Position numbers and translations under genes: made by a program. DNA of 64,000 nt from Turbatrix aceti. Lineage: Eukaryota; Nematoda; Chromadorea; Rhabditida; Panagrolaimidae. The stretch spans positions 5,961,246 through 6,025,245 of the forward strand of contig OZ017770.1 in NCBI GenBank assembly GCA_963969345.1. Reading direction: 5' to 3'. Of the stretch, positions 9,851 through 22,000 are shown piece after piece. The notes under the pieces are model-generated. The model saw nothing but the letters and a program-made list of their open reading frames with translations. It did not search any database and was not told the DNA's origin. Positions within the stretch are counted from its first letter, which is position 1. Every line of letters starts with the position of its first letter.

Positions 9851-12825
9851 ATGTCGGAAAGTAAGTTTTTTTTTCTTTTTACCCTTTTTTGGATATAAAA
9901 AATGTGTTTTCAGATAACTTGCTTGATCAGGTGTTTGCCAAGGTCAAGCTTCCCCAGGTGAAGTACACTGAGGGAGACTCTTCTGTATGTCCTTTTTTTA
10001 AAGCTATTTTTGGAGGGTAAACCCGCGGTTTCAGTACAACACCCATGTTGTAAAAAGTTCGTCGTCGTATGAGTCGTCGAACAATGTTGTCACTCAAGTC
10101 ACCACGAAGACCGTCGAAAAAATCACCTCGTACAGTGGTGGATCGGCTCCTTCTGAAGAAGTGACGTCGTCGCTTTCGAAGACCGTCTTCAACACACTCT
10201 CCGAATCCGAAGGCGCTCATGTCACCAATGGCATTTCTGAGTCCGCAGCACGTCTGGCTTCTGAAGTGAGTCTGGTGAGTCGCGATGAAAATGAAGTGCT
10301 CCAGGTAAGTCATATTTACACGTTTTTCATCGTAGCCAAAAAAAACCACTTTGCAGAACCCTCCAACGGTTGATAACGAAGCCGAAAACGTAGTTGAAAA
10401 CGAAGGGTCTACGGCCACTGTCAAGGATCAGAAGGAAAATGTTATCGCCGAGCTTAAACAACGTCAGCGCACTCAGTCTGTTGATAGCGATGACACCCTT
10501 GTGGGAGCGGAAGCAGCAATCGGCGCTGGCGTGCAGAGGCTGTCTGCCAGTACGGACCAGCGCATCGGACAGGGCGTCGAATCCTTCTTTACGCACGAGA
10601 TTAACACCGAAAACATCGGTCACGGCGTCGAAGCGCATTCCGAATCCCAAATTGGTTCCGGTGTGACTCAGAGCCAAAGCATCCTGCAGCACGAACAGGA
10701 CTTGCCCCACTACATTTATCTGCAAGATGGCCAGGTTGTGCACGATGGCATTCGCTCGAGTCGAGCATCTTCTCGCTCCAGTATCTACAAGCCGGTTCCG
10801 TTGCCGCGCGGTGCACAGCAGCCAGCCTTTGATCAGCTCTCTCAGGGCACTGGCACGCTTACCAAGGCTGCCAAGGCTATTGCTGATCTTGATAAGGTCC
10901 TTGACAGCGACTCAGTTGAGGAAAAAGACCAGAGCTTTGCAAATGGCATTCAGAGCATCGATGACCTTCAAAAGTACTGGCACAACAGCGGAGAGCCTGA
11001 GCCTCGTGGTCTTCACAGTGTTCGCAACTACGGAACTACCGGTAGCCGCAACCGATTTTCCATATCGTCGAACGTTTTCACGCCGCCATCGAATGACCAG
11101 GCCGTTTACATTGCATCCAAAAGTGCACAACAAAGCAAAGCGTCGCTCGCTCCAGGTATGATGATAAGCGTCATTGTAGACATAAAAAAGGTATAATTCT
11201 AGTTTCTGCTCCTCAAAAACCGGAAGTGAAAACTCACGACCCCAGCTACTACGACACGGTTCGTTTTGTTCGTGATGTTAAATCGCACATTCACCACGTT
11301 GGCCCGATGGCTGTGCCGGCTCCGTACATGAGTATTTCGGCGCGCAACAGCTACTCTCGTGTGGGCCCAGTTATTGGATCGCAACTAGCTGGCCAGATCA
11401 CTCGTCGCACCGCTACCCGCCAGCTTCCGCCTACCTGGATTCAGCAGGAATCTCCCCCGCAAGCTCAAAACGTGGACAACCTCGCTGCCGTTGAAAACGA
11501 GATTTCTCGGCAATTCAGCCATCTTGCCGAGCATCAAATCCATCCCGATCACTTTGTCAAGAGCCACGAAATTCGCGAGATTCAAACTCGTGAGATTCCA
11601 ATCGCCCCTCGAGTGCAGGCTGTCGTCAACTCTCGTTCTATCGGTAGCGGCGTCACTCAACAATACCGCGGTCAGTCCCCGGGTGTCGGTCAGGGCGCAG
11701 CGTTGAATTCGTCATCCGTCATTGGTCGCGGCGTTACGCAAATTTCGTCAGATTCTATTGGCCGAGGCGCTACGCAAAACTCTTCGTATTCCATCAGCCG
11801 AAACACAACTCAGAACTCGTCGTCATCCATCGGCCGCGGAGCCGGATCCAGGATTGTCGCCGAAACTGAGAACCAATTGCCGTTCTACTACCTTTCTCCC
11901 GAGGAAATTCTGCAGCTCATTCGAAGCGGTAAAGCTTTCGTTGTTACCGGAGCTCAGTCGCAGCTTGAAAACGTGCCTGGAAGCCGAATTGAATCCCGGA
12001 GCATCGGCAGCGGAGCGGAACTTAAACTAGCTACCCGCCAGAGCCTTGGCAGTGGCGTCAACGTAAACGGATCAATCAGTCGCCAGGGAGGAGCCATTGG
12101 CAGCGGCACCGAAATTCACCGTGGTAGCATTGGACGTGGTGCCGGTTCCCGACAAAGCGGCATCGGCAGTGGTGCCGAGGTTCAGCAAATCTCTGAAATT
12201 CACCGCACCAAGACTCTAGGAAGTGGTGTTGGTGTCAACCAAAGCGGCATTGGTGGCGGAACATCCGTCGCGCGCTATGGCAATGGAGTCGGAATCCGTG
12301 GTGGCCAAGAGATTGGCACTGGAAGCGAAGTTAACCGCATCGGACACGGAGTCAACCGCAACTTCATCGGTCTCACCATCGGCCAGGGCGCTGAACAGTC
12401 CGTTGTCGGAAACGGTGCATCCGTTCAAGTCGACAACTATGGATACGACGTTAACACGCAGCAGTTCTACAACGTTCCATTGCACCCGTCGGAGGACCTG
12501 CTCATCTACCAGGTGCCGAACAAGGTGGACAAGGCCACGTCGTACACATCGCTCAACCAGCCGCAACCTGGTTACGCTTCGACGCGTCGCTTGATTTCGC
12601 CCATCTATGAAGACGAAGCGGCGGTTGGTTTTCTTTTTCATTGCGAGAACTTATTTATCATATTTTATATTTTAGGTCGATTTTGCTCCCGAAGCGCCCT
12701 CTCCGTCCGTCGCGGAGATCCGCAACATCTTCGAAACATCTGCCGGTGGTGTTAAGAAGACTCGTTCTCGCGTGAGCTCGAACATCGGCAACATTGTCTC
12801 TGGCCAGAGCCATTACCGGAACTGA
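9851..12825 (+). CDS. Large [IVL]-G-x-G repeat protein, function unknown
   Basis: Six exons (starts near 9851, 9914, 10034, 10357, 11203 and 12677) join in frame to roughly 900 residues. There is no signal peptide (MSENNLLDQVFAKV) and no membrane segment. A Ser/Thr-rich N-terminal part is followed by about 20 copies of a short motif [IVL]-G-x-G-[AVTS]-x, for example IGSGVT, IGRGAT, IGHGVE, IGSGAE and LGSGVN, spread over the two large exons. Between them are more conserved-looking islands: LPHYIYLQDGQVVHDG, LPFYYLSPEEILQLI and a C-terminal SVAEIRNIFETSAGG. The composition suggests an intracellular, largely unstructured scaffold or filament-associated protein. I do not recognise the family. Codon use is GC-rich and similar to other strongly coding genes here, and all splice phases agree, so I am confident it is a real gene. 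Confidence 0.8.
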
Positions 12826-13127
12826 TCGACGTATGCTCGTCATTCCGTTTGTTTCTCCCTCTCGTCGAGCAGAGTGCCTCTTATCTGTATCGCCTATTAT
12901 ATACTTCCGTGTCATCAGAATCGAATTTAACAGTAATGCTTAATTATAATGTTGTGCGTTAATAATAGTTTGTCAACTGAGTGAAGTTTATTAATCAATT
13001 AACATGATAACGGCACTCCAGCAATCCACAGCACAAACACGGACAATTTCGTAAAAATTCATTGAAAGGAGGGTGGTGTTAACCAACAGAGTTTGCATTA
13101 CTTGGCGTTGATGTTAGGGATGCACGT
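12826..13127. other. Convergent 3' UTR region
   Basis: About 300 nt between the stop codons of two convergent genes. AT-rich; no further gene seen. Confidence 0.5.
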
Positions 13128-13620
13128 CTACTTGCTATTGGCGTTTTCAAGCTTTTGGAGGGTAGATAAGATGTCGTGAATGTGATCGATGTGACCAGCG
13201 GAGCGACCAAAGCGGACTGTAATAGCCTTGTTTGTAGGGAAGTGATAAGAAACAACCGGAACTCACCAAAAGGTTGGGGGACGCCATTTCTCTTGGCTTC
13301 GAGCGCGTATTGTTGGATTAGCTCGGCGTCTTCCAGCGGTCCACGTTTTCCAAATCTGAAACACATTTTTTTGTATGCGGTATTACATGCATGTAGGGCA
13401 TTTACCGAACAAGAGCGTTACGCATTCCGCTTCCAGATCGACCGAAGCGGACGAGAGCGTTCCGCATGGCCCGCTTGTCCAACCTGAAAATATCCGCGTC
13501 AACAACAGCGGCCAGGCGGTTATCATTCACTTACGACGCAAAATCATCGTCAAGTTCGGCAAAAGCAACGACGACACCAACGGCCAAAAAGGCGACGGCA
13601 ATAAGCGAAAGAGTTTTCAT
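13128..13620 (-). CDS. flp-11: FMRFamide-like neuropeptide precursor flp-11
   Basis: Four exons. The start at 13620 opens a signal peptide (MKTLSLIAVAFLAVGVVVAFA). After a short acidic spacer and a KR site come AMRNALVRFG-R, then SGSGMRNALVRFG-KR, an acidic spacer, KR, and NGVPQPFVRFG-R, followed by a C-terminal tail SAGHIDHIHDILSTLQKLEN and the stop. Each peptide has a Gly amide donor and a basic cleavage site. This is the arrangement of the nematode flp-11 precursor, whose C. elegans products are AMRNALVRF-, ASGGMRNALVRF- and NGAPQPFVRF-amide and which promotes sleep from the RIS neuron. The second and third peptides differ from C. elegans by a few residues. Two introns split peptide-coding units: one inside the second NALVR|F, one inside the third QPF|VRF. 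Confidence 0.95.
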
Positions 13621-13880
13621 TCTTACTGGCTCTGATGAGGGGGTTGAAGACAATTCGAATACCGAACTAAAGTGCCATGCATAGCGTCAGATATCGGCTT
13701 TAAATACTCCGCGGTAATCGCGTCATTAGCCCACCAAAATGAATATTTCAAAAATACCCTCAGGCACACACGAGTATTGCTTTATTTCACGAATATATTT
13801 GATTTTTTACCAACACGTACTTATAATGTAAACAATGAGTCGGAATTTTTTATTAATATTTGGCGCTTATTTTTAATAAG

Positions 13881-15572
13881 CTAAACTCCACTGTCCGCAG
13901 GCAATCGTGGGTGAAAGTCTCCATCAAGAGTTTGTTGGTCGTCCTCATTTTCGCGAACTTTGAGATTGCTATATCCCATTTGCGGAGTTGCAGATTTTTG
14001 GAAAATATTGACAACTTTGATTTTGTTCTTCATGATGAGTGTGAGAACGATGCCGATGCCAATAAACATAAAGATTATGAATGCTGCAAAAATCATATTC
14101 AATCCTGTGTTTCCGCAGACACCGTCCAATTTTCTGAGCTGGATGCCCTTTAATTCAGGTGGCGAAACGCATCTAAAAATACCGATAATCTGAAGTTTGT
14201 GCAGTTAAAAACGAACGTGGGAGTGCCGGAGAGCATTAATTCTTTTTCAATTTTGACGAGCCATGCGTTTGGACCCGTGCAGTCGCATTCTATCGGATTT
14301 TCATGAATTGATAGCTTTTCGAGAGCCGTCCAGTCGATTAAATTTTCAGGAAACAGTGAAATATTGCACTGCTTTAAGTTTAGGAATTTTAAAATGGGGA
14401 CATCATCGTCGTCGTCTTCAGATGGATCTTCGTCCACGTATCCAAATGCATTCTCATTGATTGAATACAAACGAGACGAGTTGTGAAGGTCAACTACGGT
14501 CAATTTTGAAAGGCCAGCAAACGCGGAGTCACGAATGGAGTGGAGGAATGGCATGTCATATGCGTAGAATTCCTGCAGCTCGTGATCGTCGCTGAAGTCG
14601 CCATCTTGAAATTCCGTTATTTGGGTGTTGCTGATATCCAGGCCTACAAGATTTGGCAGCGCATTGATTGCATTGGGAATCGCCACAAGTGGATTGCCAA
14701 TAAGTGACAACTTTTTCAGGTTCCTAAAAGTCCACGTCAGAAAACGGAAAAAAAAACAAAGCTCGATGACTCACGTCAATTTGGCAAACAGGGTATCGTC
14801 AATGTCTTTTAAGTTGCAGTAATCCAAACTTAGGCTTTCGAGTTTTCGAAGAGCGCTTACATCAAAAATACCAGGATCGAGTTCAATCTTTGGGTTGTTA
14901 TCGAGAACAAGCGTTTTTAGATCGGTCAAACCGGCGAAAGTGTACTTTGCAATGTTCTTAATTTGGTTGTTATCCAAATGCAGTTCATGAAGCGTTTTCA
15001 AATCCAAAAACATATTTTTTGACAGCGATGTTAGTTTGTTATGGCTCAAAATTAAGACTCGAAGACGTTTAAAATCTTCAAAGATTTCGGACTCAATTTC
15101 TTCAATGTAGTTGTCCGAAAAATCCAAAATTTCAACTTCCTGCTCATGATTCTGTAGAATAGTTTTCAGCGTTGCGATGTGATTATTTTTGAAAATCGCA
15201 TGTTTAATGTTCATATCTTTAGAATTCTTCGACAATATCACATTTGCAGTTGTGAGCTGTTCACCATCAATCACAACTTTTTCACAATTTAAAATCTCGT
15301 CTTTGCAAGTACAAGAATCTGAAAAAAAACAAATACACGTTTGAAAACAGTTTAAAATAATTCTTACTGCTGCCACAAGAAATCATTACAGCATCTTCTT
15401 CTTCTGCTTCTTCAGAATCTGCAGCAGGCTTGATTTTGTTCTTTTCGTACTTTTCATCTTCATCATCGTAGTAATCGTCAGAAGTATGCTTAGACCGACT
15501 TTTGTGTTTCGCACCTAAAGTCAGTCCAACGTTGAGCAACAGAATCAACAACAGTAGTTTTTTGCCGTTCAT
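13881..15572 (-). CDS. Leucine-rich-repeat type I membrane protein
   Basis: The start at 15572 opens a signal peptide (MNGKKLLLLILLLNVGLTLG) followed by a charged Asp/Glu/Lys-rich linker. The second exon begins with an LRRNT-like CTCKDEILNCEKV and several LRRs (LRVLILSHNKLTSLSKNMF, LHELHLDNNQIKNIA). The third continues LRRs and an LRRCT (NPIECDCTGPNAW). A 44 nt intron with a GTTCGT donor joins this to CVSPPELKGIQLRKL, completing the LRRCT cysteines. A transmembrane helix (MIFAAFIIFMFIGIGIVLTLIM) and a cytoplasmic tail of about 45 residues follow. It resembles nematode extracellular LRR-only receptors (lron/eLRRon type). Ligand and role are unknown. Total length is about 500 residues. Confidence 0.82.
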
Positions 15573-15824
15573 GCTAAAAAAATCAGAACGGAGGAGGATT
15601 CCAAATATTAAGTTCACAGAAATAGGGGGTTAAATATGAACAGCACGAGTGATATTGACTTCACATGCGTCAATCAGCCCCAAAACTGACACTGACAGGT
15701 CTTTTATGATAAGAGTTGTTTGCCGAGTCGTTCTCTTTTTAATGCTCACAACATATGATTATTTTGTTTATGCTTATAGGAAAAATATGGTGAAAAGTTT
15801 AAGAAAATAAAAAGTGTGGGTGTG

Positions 15825-17322
15825 TTAGCACTCGGACCATTGGAATATCTTTTCGTCTAGAATTGTCGTGGTACTGTTGCCGATATCCGAACGCATAAAA
15901 AAGTAATGCGCAGAAGAGCCGGTAAACTTGATTGTCGTGAAGCTAAAAAAAATGCACACAGTGAAGAATTCGTCATTATTGTGATTATTGTCTCATTTAC
16001 CGATTGTTTGGAACAGACCCGACGAAGAAAAAAGGAACAATCCTCCCGGCAATGCAAAGCGTGCGAATCCCATGACGATCATGAAGATGAGCAGAAAAAA
16101 CTGCAACCTGACGTGTTGTATTTCTGTTTGCGTCGCTGCGAAACCTGAACCAAAAAAAATGTAAACGTTAAGCAACGGGCTGGAATTATATGATACCAGT
16201 GAGCGAGGATCGCTTTCAATCGTTTTTCTGTCCTGGGAGCGAGATTGTGCAAATTGATCAGAACCGGGTATGACGACTTGTTGCCATTCGTGCTGTCTAG
16301 TTCTTTTGAGAGCCAATTGAGAGAACTCTGTACTTCCCATTGCGTTGCCGACTGTATGCTTGCGGTGTAGTCGGGTCTATTGTTGAGCTGAAGCAGTCTA
16401 ACGCAAATCACATCTGAAATGAGAATGATTTTTGCACTCCTGTTTGCAGACAATCATCACACCGTTGGCGGTGCAGAGGGTTTCTCCGTATGCATAACTC
16501 CCTGTGATGACATTTCTAAACAGGTTGCTTTTGAGGGCGTAATCCATTTTAAGGTTATTTTCTTCTCCGTACTTTCGAACAAACCTGCAAAGGGGGGATA
16601 AAAAACAGTTCGGGTGAACGACGTCGCTTTCCGGGGAGCACGAACCCCCTTGACTTGCTCACCAGTATAACATGTTGTTCGCGCATTTATTTGCAACACA
16701 ATCGTTTATGTTAATTTCATAATCGTGATTTCCGAGTCCCAGCAACATCCTTATCGGTAAATTCATCCATTCTTCCTGCAAAACCATTCAAAGTGCATTT
16801 TAATAATTTTGTGACATTTCAACCTTGAATAGTTTAAGTTCTCTGGTATGACCATAATTGGTCAGGTCGCCGTTAATAACGAGGGCTTTCGGTTTGTTCT
16901 GAAGTCGTCGATTTATATCAAAGATGGATCTGCGTTGAGCGGTATTCGCAAGCATGCTTTCGTACCGGATGCACTCTTGTTCAAAAAACTCCACTTCGGT
17001 GGGCGTATAACCAGTTTTGTTCATGCGGACGTTATTCTAAAAAATCGTGCTACCTGGCATGTGAAAACGATCCACGACAGCTTACGAATGCCAATCCATT
17101 TTTTACTCGACAACTGTCACTTCTCATTCTGCATTCAGTGTTTATAAACGTACAAGGATAGAAGTATTGCGTGTCGCCCGTGAATATGAGAATCAGTTCA
17201 TTTTCATCGAAACGTAATAATTTTTCCTTGGCATGCTGCGGGACTATAGATTCAATCCCCGTTGTAAGCGGAATTGTAAACGTAGTCCATAGAACAACAA
17301 CCAGCGACGCGAAATCAACCAT
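15825..17322 (-). CDS. Secreted calcineurin-like metallophosphoesterase
   Basis: About seven exons, several separated by introns of 49-51 nt. The start at 17322 opens a signal peptide (MVDFASLVVVLWTTFTIPLT). Metallophosphoesterase motifs appear in order: FTGDTQY (motif I, GDxQ rather than GDxH), VINGDLTNYGH (motif II), GLGNHDYE (GNHD), INLHNL, and VFSAHLHDRHG (GHxH position, with Ala for Gly). A family-typical end follows: PFFFVGSVPNNR, then TIKF. Conserved cysteines fit an extracellular fold. The family hydrolyses phosphomonoesters or diesters using two metal ions; the substrate here is unknown. The last exon, after the donor in NNR|, ends at 15825. The deviations in motifs I and V are unusual, but all metal-ligand positions I can place are occupied by plausible residues. 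Confidence 0.75.
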
Positions 17323-19039
17323 TTTTGAATGCAGTCATCGATGACTAAGGTCGACGAGATTGTATGTAGCGCGCGAATAAACACAAGACCCCCTTTTTTG
17401 ATTACTATAAGGTCAAGCAAATCGTTTATTTAGGCTATCAGTGATTTCATTTCACCCCCGATCAGGTGTTGTTTATGTTTCTAAATATTTTTTTAAAAGC
17501 AATTGAATTAATTGAATCCGGTGGGTTCAGTATGATGTTTGTTCAAGGGATTTATTTTGGCTGAAAAATTGTGTTCAGGGCGAACAGGTACCAGAAAGCA
17601 CAGTAATCGGGTTTGACAAAAAGTGGAATCAACTTTTTTGGTCCTTTATTCGTCCTCAGTCTGCTTCATCGCTCTTTAATGAATAGAAGACCGCTTAGGG
17701 ATGTGTATTAATCAGCATATTCAATCTAAATATCCCGCCTACAACACGTTTGTTGCGCGACTGATTTAAGTGACCTTGTTGTCCAACGTTGTTGAAGCCG
17801 CATGCGTTTGAGTGTAACGCCATTTCACGCTCACAGGGTGAGGATGACTGGTTTTTGACGTGAAAGCTTGGATTGAGGATGAACTGGATAGCAATGCTTG
17901 CTTGTTAAATCAGTTTTCCGAACAAGAGCACTCATTTCGCGTTCTTTAAATCATCTTATTGTCGCCTCAGCATATTGGACACTTGGTTTTTTTTTCTACA
18001 AACACCAAACAGAGTGTCGTCTTCAACTACTTTTTAAGGTTGCCGCTACTCATTTCAGCGTGATCACTTTTTTGACTGTGAGAACGACAATTTACTCTCT
18101 CTTTCTCTCTCCGGCAAGTAGGGTATTTTTTTTTACCATTTTTGCATTCCTCCTTTTCGCGCCAAGGTCGGTTGACGATTTTCTGGCAATCCACCGAACG
18201 CCCCTGAAACTCCCGCTTTGTCGGTATACATTTTACCTTCGATGCGCACCTTTCCACAAACCTTAATAAGTTTTTGAGGCACAATTATTTTTTTGTTGTG
18301 AAACGCTTGTTTGAACAGTTTTAACCATTTGGGTCAAGTAGACGTATTACACTGCCGACGTCTCAGTGACACAGACCCCCAAATCTGTACGTTTTCTAAT
18401 ATTTGAAAAACACTCTTTAATGAAAATTTGTATTTATTTTTATTCAAGCGTTCGTCTGTAAACCTGCCGTGACTGACGTTAAAGGCCATCAGTAGAGTTT
18501 TTCGGGTTTCCGTCACCTGCATCGCCCAATTGTTTCCGGTTAGGGATTTTCTCTCTTCCATGCAATTTGCATTCTCTCGGCATTTCAAAATCCCTATTAT
18601 TTATATACTTACTTTGGTTGAAGATTTTTGGGTGCGCGGTCGTGTTTCCATTTTTAACGGGCTAGACTGGTGCTTGACTGAGTGAGTTTAATGACAGGAC
18701 ACATATCAAAGAAATTACAAGCCGATATCCATTTTTTTGATACTTTTTTTGTTTTCTTTCCGGCTGTTGTGCATTCCCGTATCGGTCACCAAATTCCAGT
18801 TTCCGTTTTTTTTTGTACAGAGCTTTCCCCGCCTTTTTTTCCGCATCACTTTCTACCTCCAAGCTTGTTAGTTTACTCTTGCAATTTGATTTGTCTTGAG
18901 CAATTGTAATTCAGGTAAACACTATTTTCTGTTCTTTTCTCTTTCACTGCGCGTTCATTGTTTTAACAATTGCTTTCCGCTTACCCGGCGATTAATTTAG
19001 ATTTCACGTAGATCAGCCTAGATCAGCTTAGTATGCGGC
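17323..19039. other. Divergent intergenic region
   Basis: 1.7 kb between the metallophosphoesterase start and the ABTB2-like start. T-rich tracts and short overlapping ORFs only. It should hold both promoters. A 5' non-coding exon of the ABTB2-like gene could lie here, but none can be called. Confidence 0.5.
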
Positions 19040-22000
19040 ATGGGTATTCGGTAAGTGATTTTGTGTTTGTGTTTATTGTGACCACCGGGAGATTACAAAT
19101 TCTTATTTGTAGTGACAAAAACGGAGTGGTGGTCAAGAACACCAGTTTCAATGCCAGCGAGCACAGTTTACCCGAAAAGCTCACCCATGCTCTTCGAGCC
19201 TTAAGGCCAGGGGCTTTGTCGCATAGCTCCAGTGGCATATCACCGTTCTCTTCCAAGGTAAGCATTTCTGCAGTACTGTACATCATTGACGTTGTCTAAC
19301 TCTTCCTTTCAGTATGGTGTTGTGGATGCTGATGACGTCGTCTACTACGCAAACGCTGATCCAGCAGATAACGTTGCCAAGCGAGAAAAAAAATCCGCTA
19401 AGGGTCGAAGCTACGCAAACCACAACAATAGGAAACAGAGGTACTCTCTAGCAAAAAATTCACCATCGCATAGCGATCTGCGAAGTGCGCCTTTTGTTTA
19501 TAATCCAGAGGACACTCCAACACTCGAGCAGATTCGACACCTTTACAAATCGGTACCCAATGTATCGTCGTGTTTTGAAGACGATGAATTGTCAACGTAA
19601 AATACGCGATTGTTCTCACCTTGGTTGACCATGTTGTTTTCAGCGTTGGTTCCGGGCAGTCCGCCGACGATTCTCAAGTAGACAAGTCAGCGTCATGCTC
19701 AATCTATCAACAAATGCTAAGTAGCACAGACAACTTGCTTGTATCTCCTTCGTTATCGTCAATTGCGACAAGTCAATCACCCACCGACAGTGGCTATCGA
19801 TCGTCATCAAGATACGTAGTTACAACAGAGATTGAAACAAAGCCTCCTTCCTTGGCTCAACCGCCGCCACCACTTAATCCCCCTCCTTTTTTGGCGAAGC
19901 GGAACTCGTCGCCCGTTGAGTCAATTCTGCGCAGTCCTCTACAGAGAAATCACCGCTTCATTAGACGGGAAGACAAGTCACCAAAGATTAAAATATCAGT
20001 TGGTGATACCGTTTCGTCGGCAGTTGGATGCGAGAATCCAAAACCCATCACCGAAGGTTTCGAGTTTCCAAATAGCTTTAGTCCGTCCACAGAGGATGAA
20101 AAGCCAAAAAGCAGCAATTCAAGATTTCCTTTTCACGAGAGTGACGTGATCGCTGTGTTAACTAACAGTCGCATCAATCGTCCGGCTTCAGTGTTATCCC
20201 CGTCCGCAGCGACCAAGTTGGTGGACCTTGTTCGGCCGCCTCTGCTTCGCATCTGCAATGAGATGTCGCGGCTGTCCAAGCCACTCATCAAGTGCACAAA
20301 AAACGACGTTAGATTTGCAACCATGGTTTGTATTCTTTGTCACTTGGGGGGTCCAATTGCTTGAGTTTAGCTTGTTCTTCCTGAGAAAATAGCAGAAGAA
20401 TGCATCAAAGCCGCGACGCAGGCCACGACGCTGTATGCGTTGAGTGGAAGCGGCGCCTTCAAGCGGAGCATGCAGAGTCGCGCAGGTTTAGACATTGTCG
20501 TGGGAAAATATTACCGATGGATGATTGACAGCCGTATAGCCTCAATTATTACGGATACGGTTTGTTTGCATTTTCAAAGAACAAATCAAATCGTAAAATC
20601 ATTTTTTGCAGGCTGTGGTGTATTTTTGCGCTGTGATTCAGTGTTTTCTAGAACATGTCATCCAGATCATGTTGCACGAAGGTATCGTTATCACGCCTTT
20701 TTTGGTTCTGCAAAATGCATTTTGACTTGCAGGAAAAAACATGCGTGACGAGACAATTGACAGCCTTATGTTTCCTTATCCGGACATTTGTCAGTTTGTA
20801 AAAGTCAGAGAACGGAGAGCTGTCAAGTCTCATGACAACCTGCCCCTAAACACCGTTTGTGCGCAGTCAGAAGCCGATCTTCGACTTACCCTTGATGTCA
20901 TTTATCGACACTATAGCGGAAATTCGAGCGCATTGGAACTAAACAGCAGAAGGACAAAGAACGCGTTGTACTTTGGGAAACCGGCCATTGCAACGTTGTA
21001 TTACTTCACACACTGTAGAGGGCAAAAATGTTCATGCCAACAGCCTTCAAGCGATGGAGCTTTGAAAATCTCACTTTGCGATTGGATGAGACTGATTCTC
21101 TGTTTCGTAGACCACCGCTTCGGTGTGCACGTGGACCAACAGGACGTCATGCAGGCGGCACGATTGCTTCTGCCGAACGTCGATTTCCCGCCGTACTCCG
21201 TGGAAATGGTAATCCTACCACCACTAACACCCGCCATCATCATGAATGCGAAAAAAAGAAGACGGGACACCGCGTTTGCACTGCTTCAAACTGCCGAAGT
21301 AGAATTTTTTGACGAAGCTATGGCAATGCTGCTTCCTGCTCAACTCAAAACGATTGACGACTTTGGTTTAACTCCACTCGCACAGGCCGTCATCACAAGG
21401 AACGAAGATGCAGTGTCACTGCTGCTCGCTAATCATGCAAGTGTGAACAGCTACGTTCCTCTGGACAACACAAAGCAAGCAGTTGTACTTTCGTCTGAAT
21501 TCGCAGGCTGGTCAAGTCTTTCTTGGGCGATTGCCAATCGAGATCTGCAAATTATCGGTAAACTTCTGGAGCTCGGAGCTGAGGTGGACAGCAAGCAGAT
21601 GATTCACGAGACACCGCTTCAACTTGCCACCATGACTGGAGACATAGATGTCTTTCAAAAACTCATGAGCTACGGCGCAAACGCTTTTGTGTCTACCGTC
21701 GATTACAACTCAATGAACTGTAACTATCGTTGCTTCGGCTGTCCCTGTGCACTTGCATTGGCCGCGGCATACGGCAGGAAGGACTTTATCAGTGTCATGC
21801 TGTCACAATCAACACTTTCTACCGGCAATCAAAATGAGTTGTCTTTACCTGATTTTTTGCGTGAATTGAATCAATCACCTGGATCGCCACTGAACGCCCG
21901 ACCTGGTAGTCATTTAGCCGAGGTGTCACAGTTTAAAAAATTGCCCAAGATCATGCAGAAAGCCGTCAACGAAGCATTTTATTATGCCGTTGAGACATGC

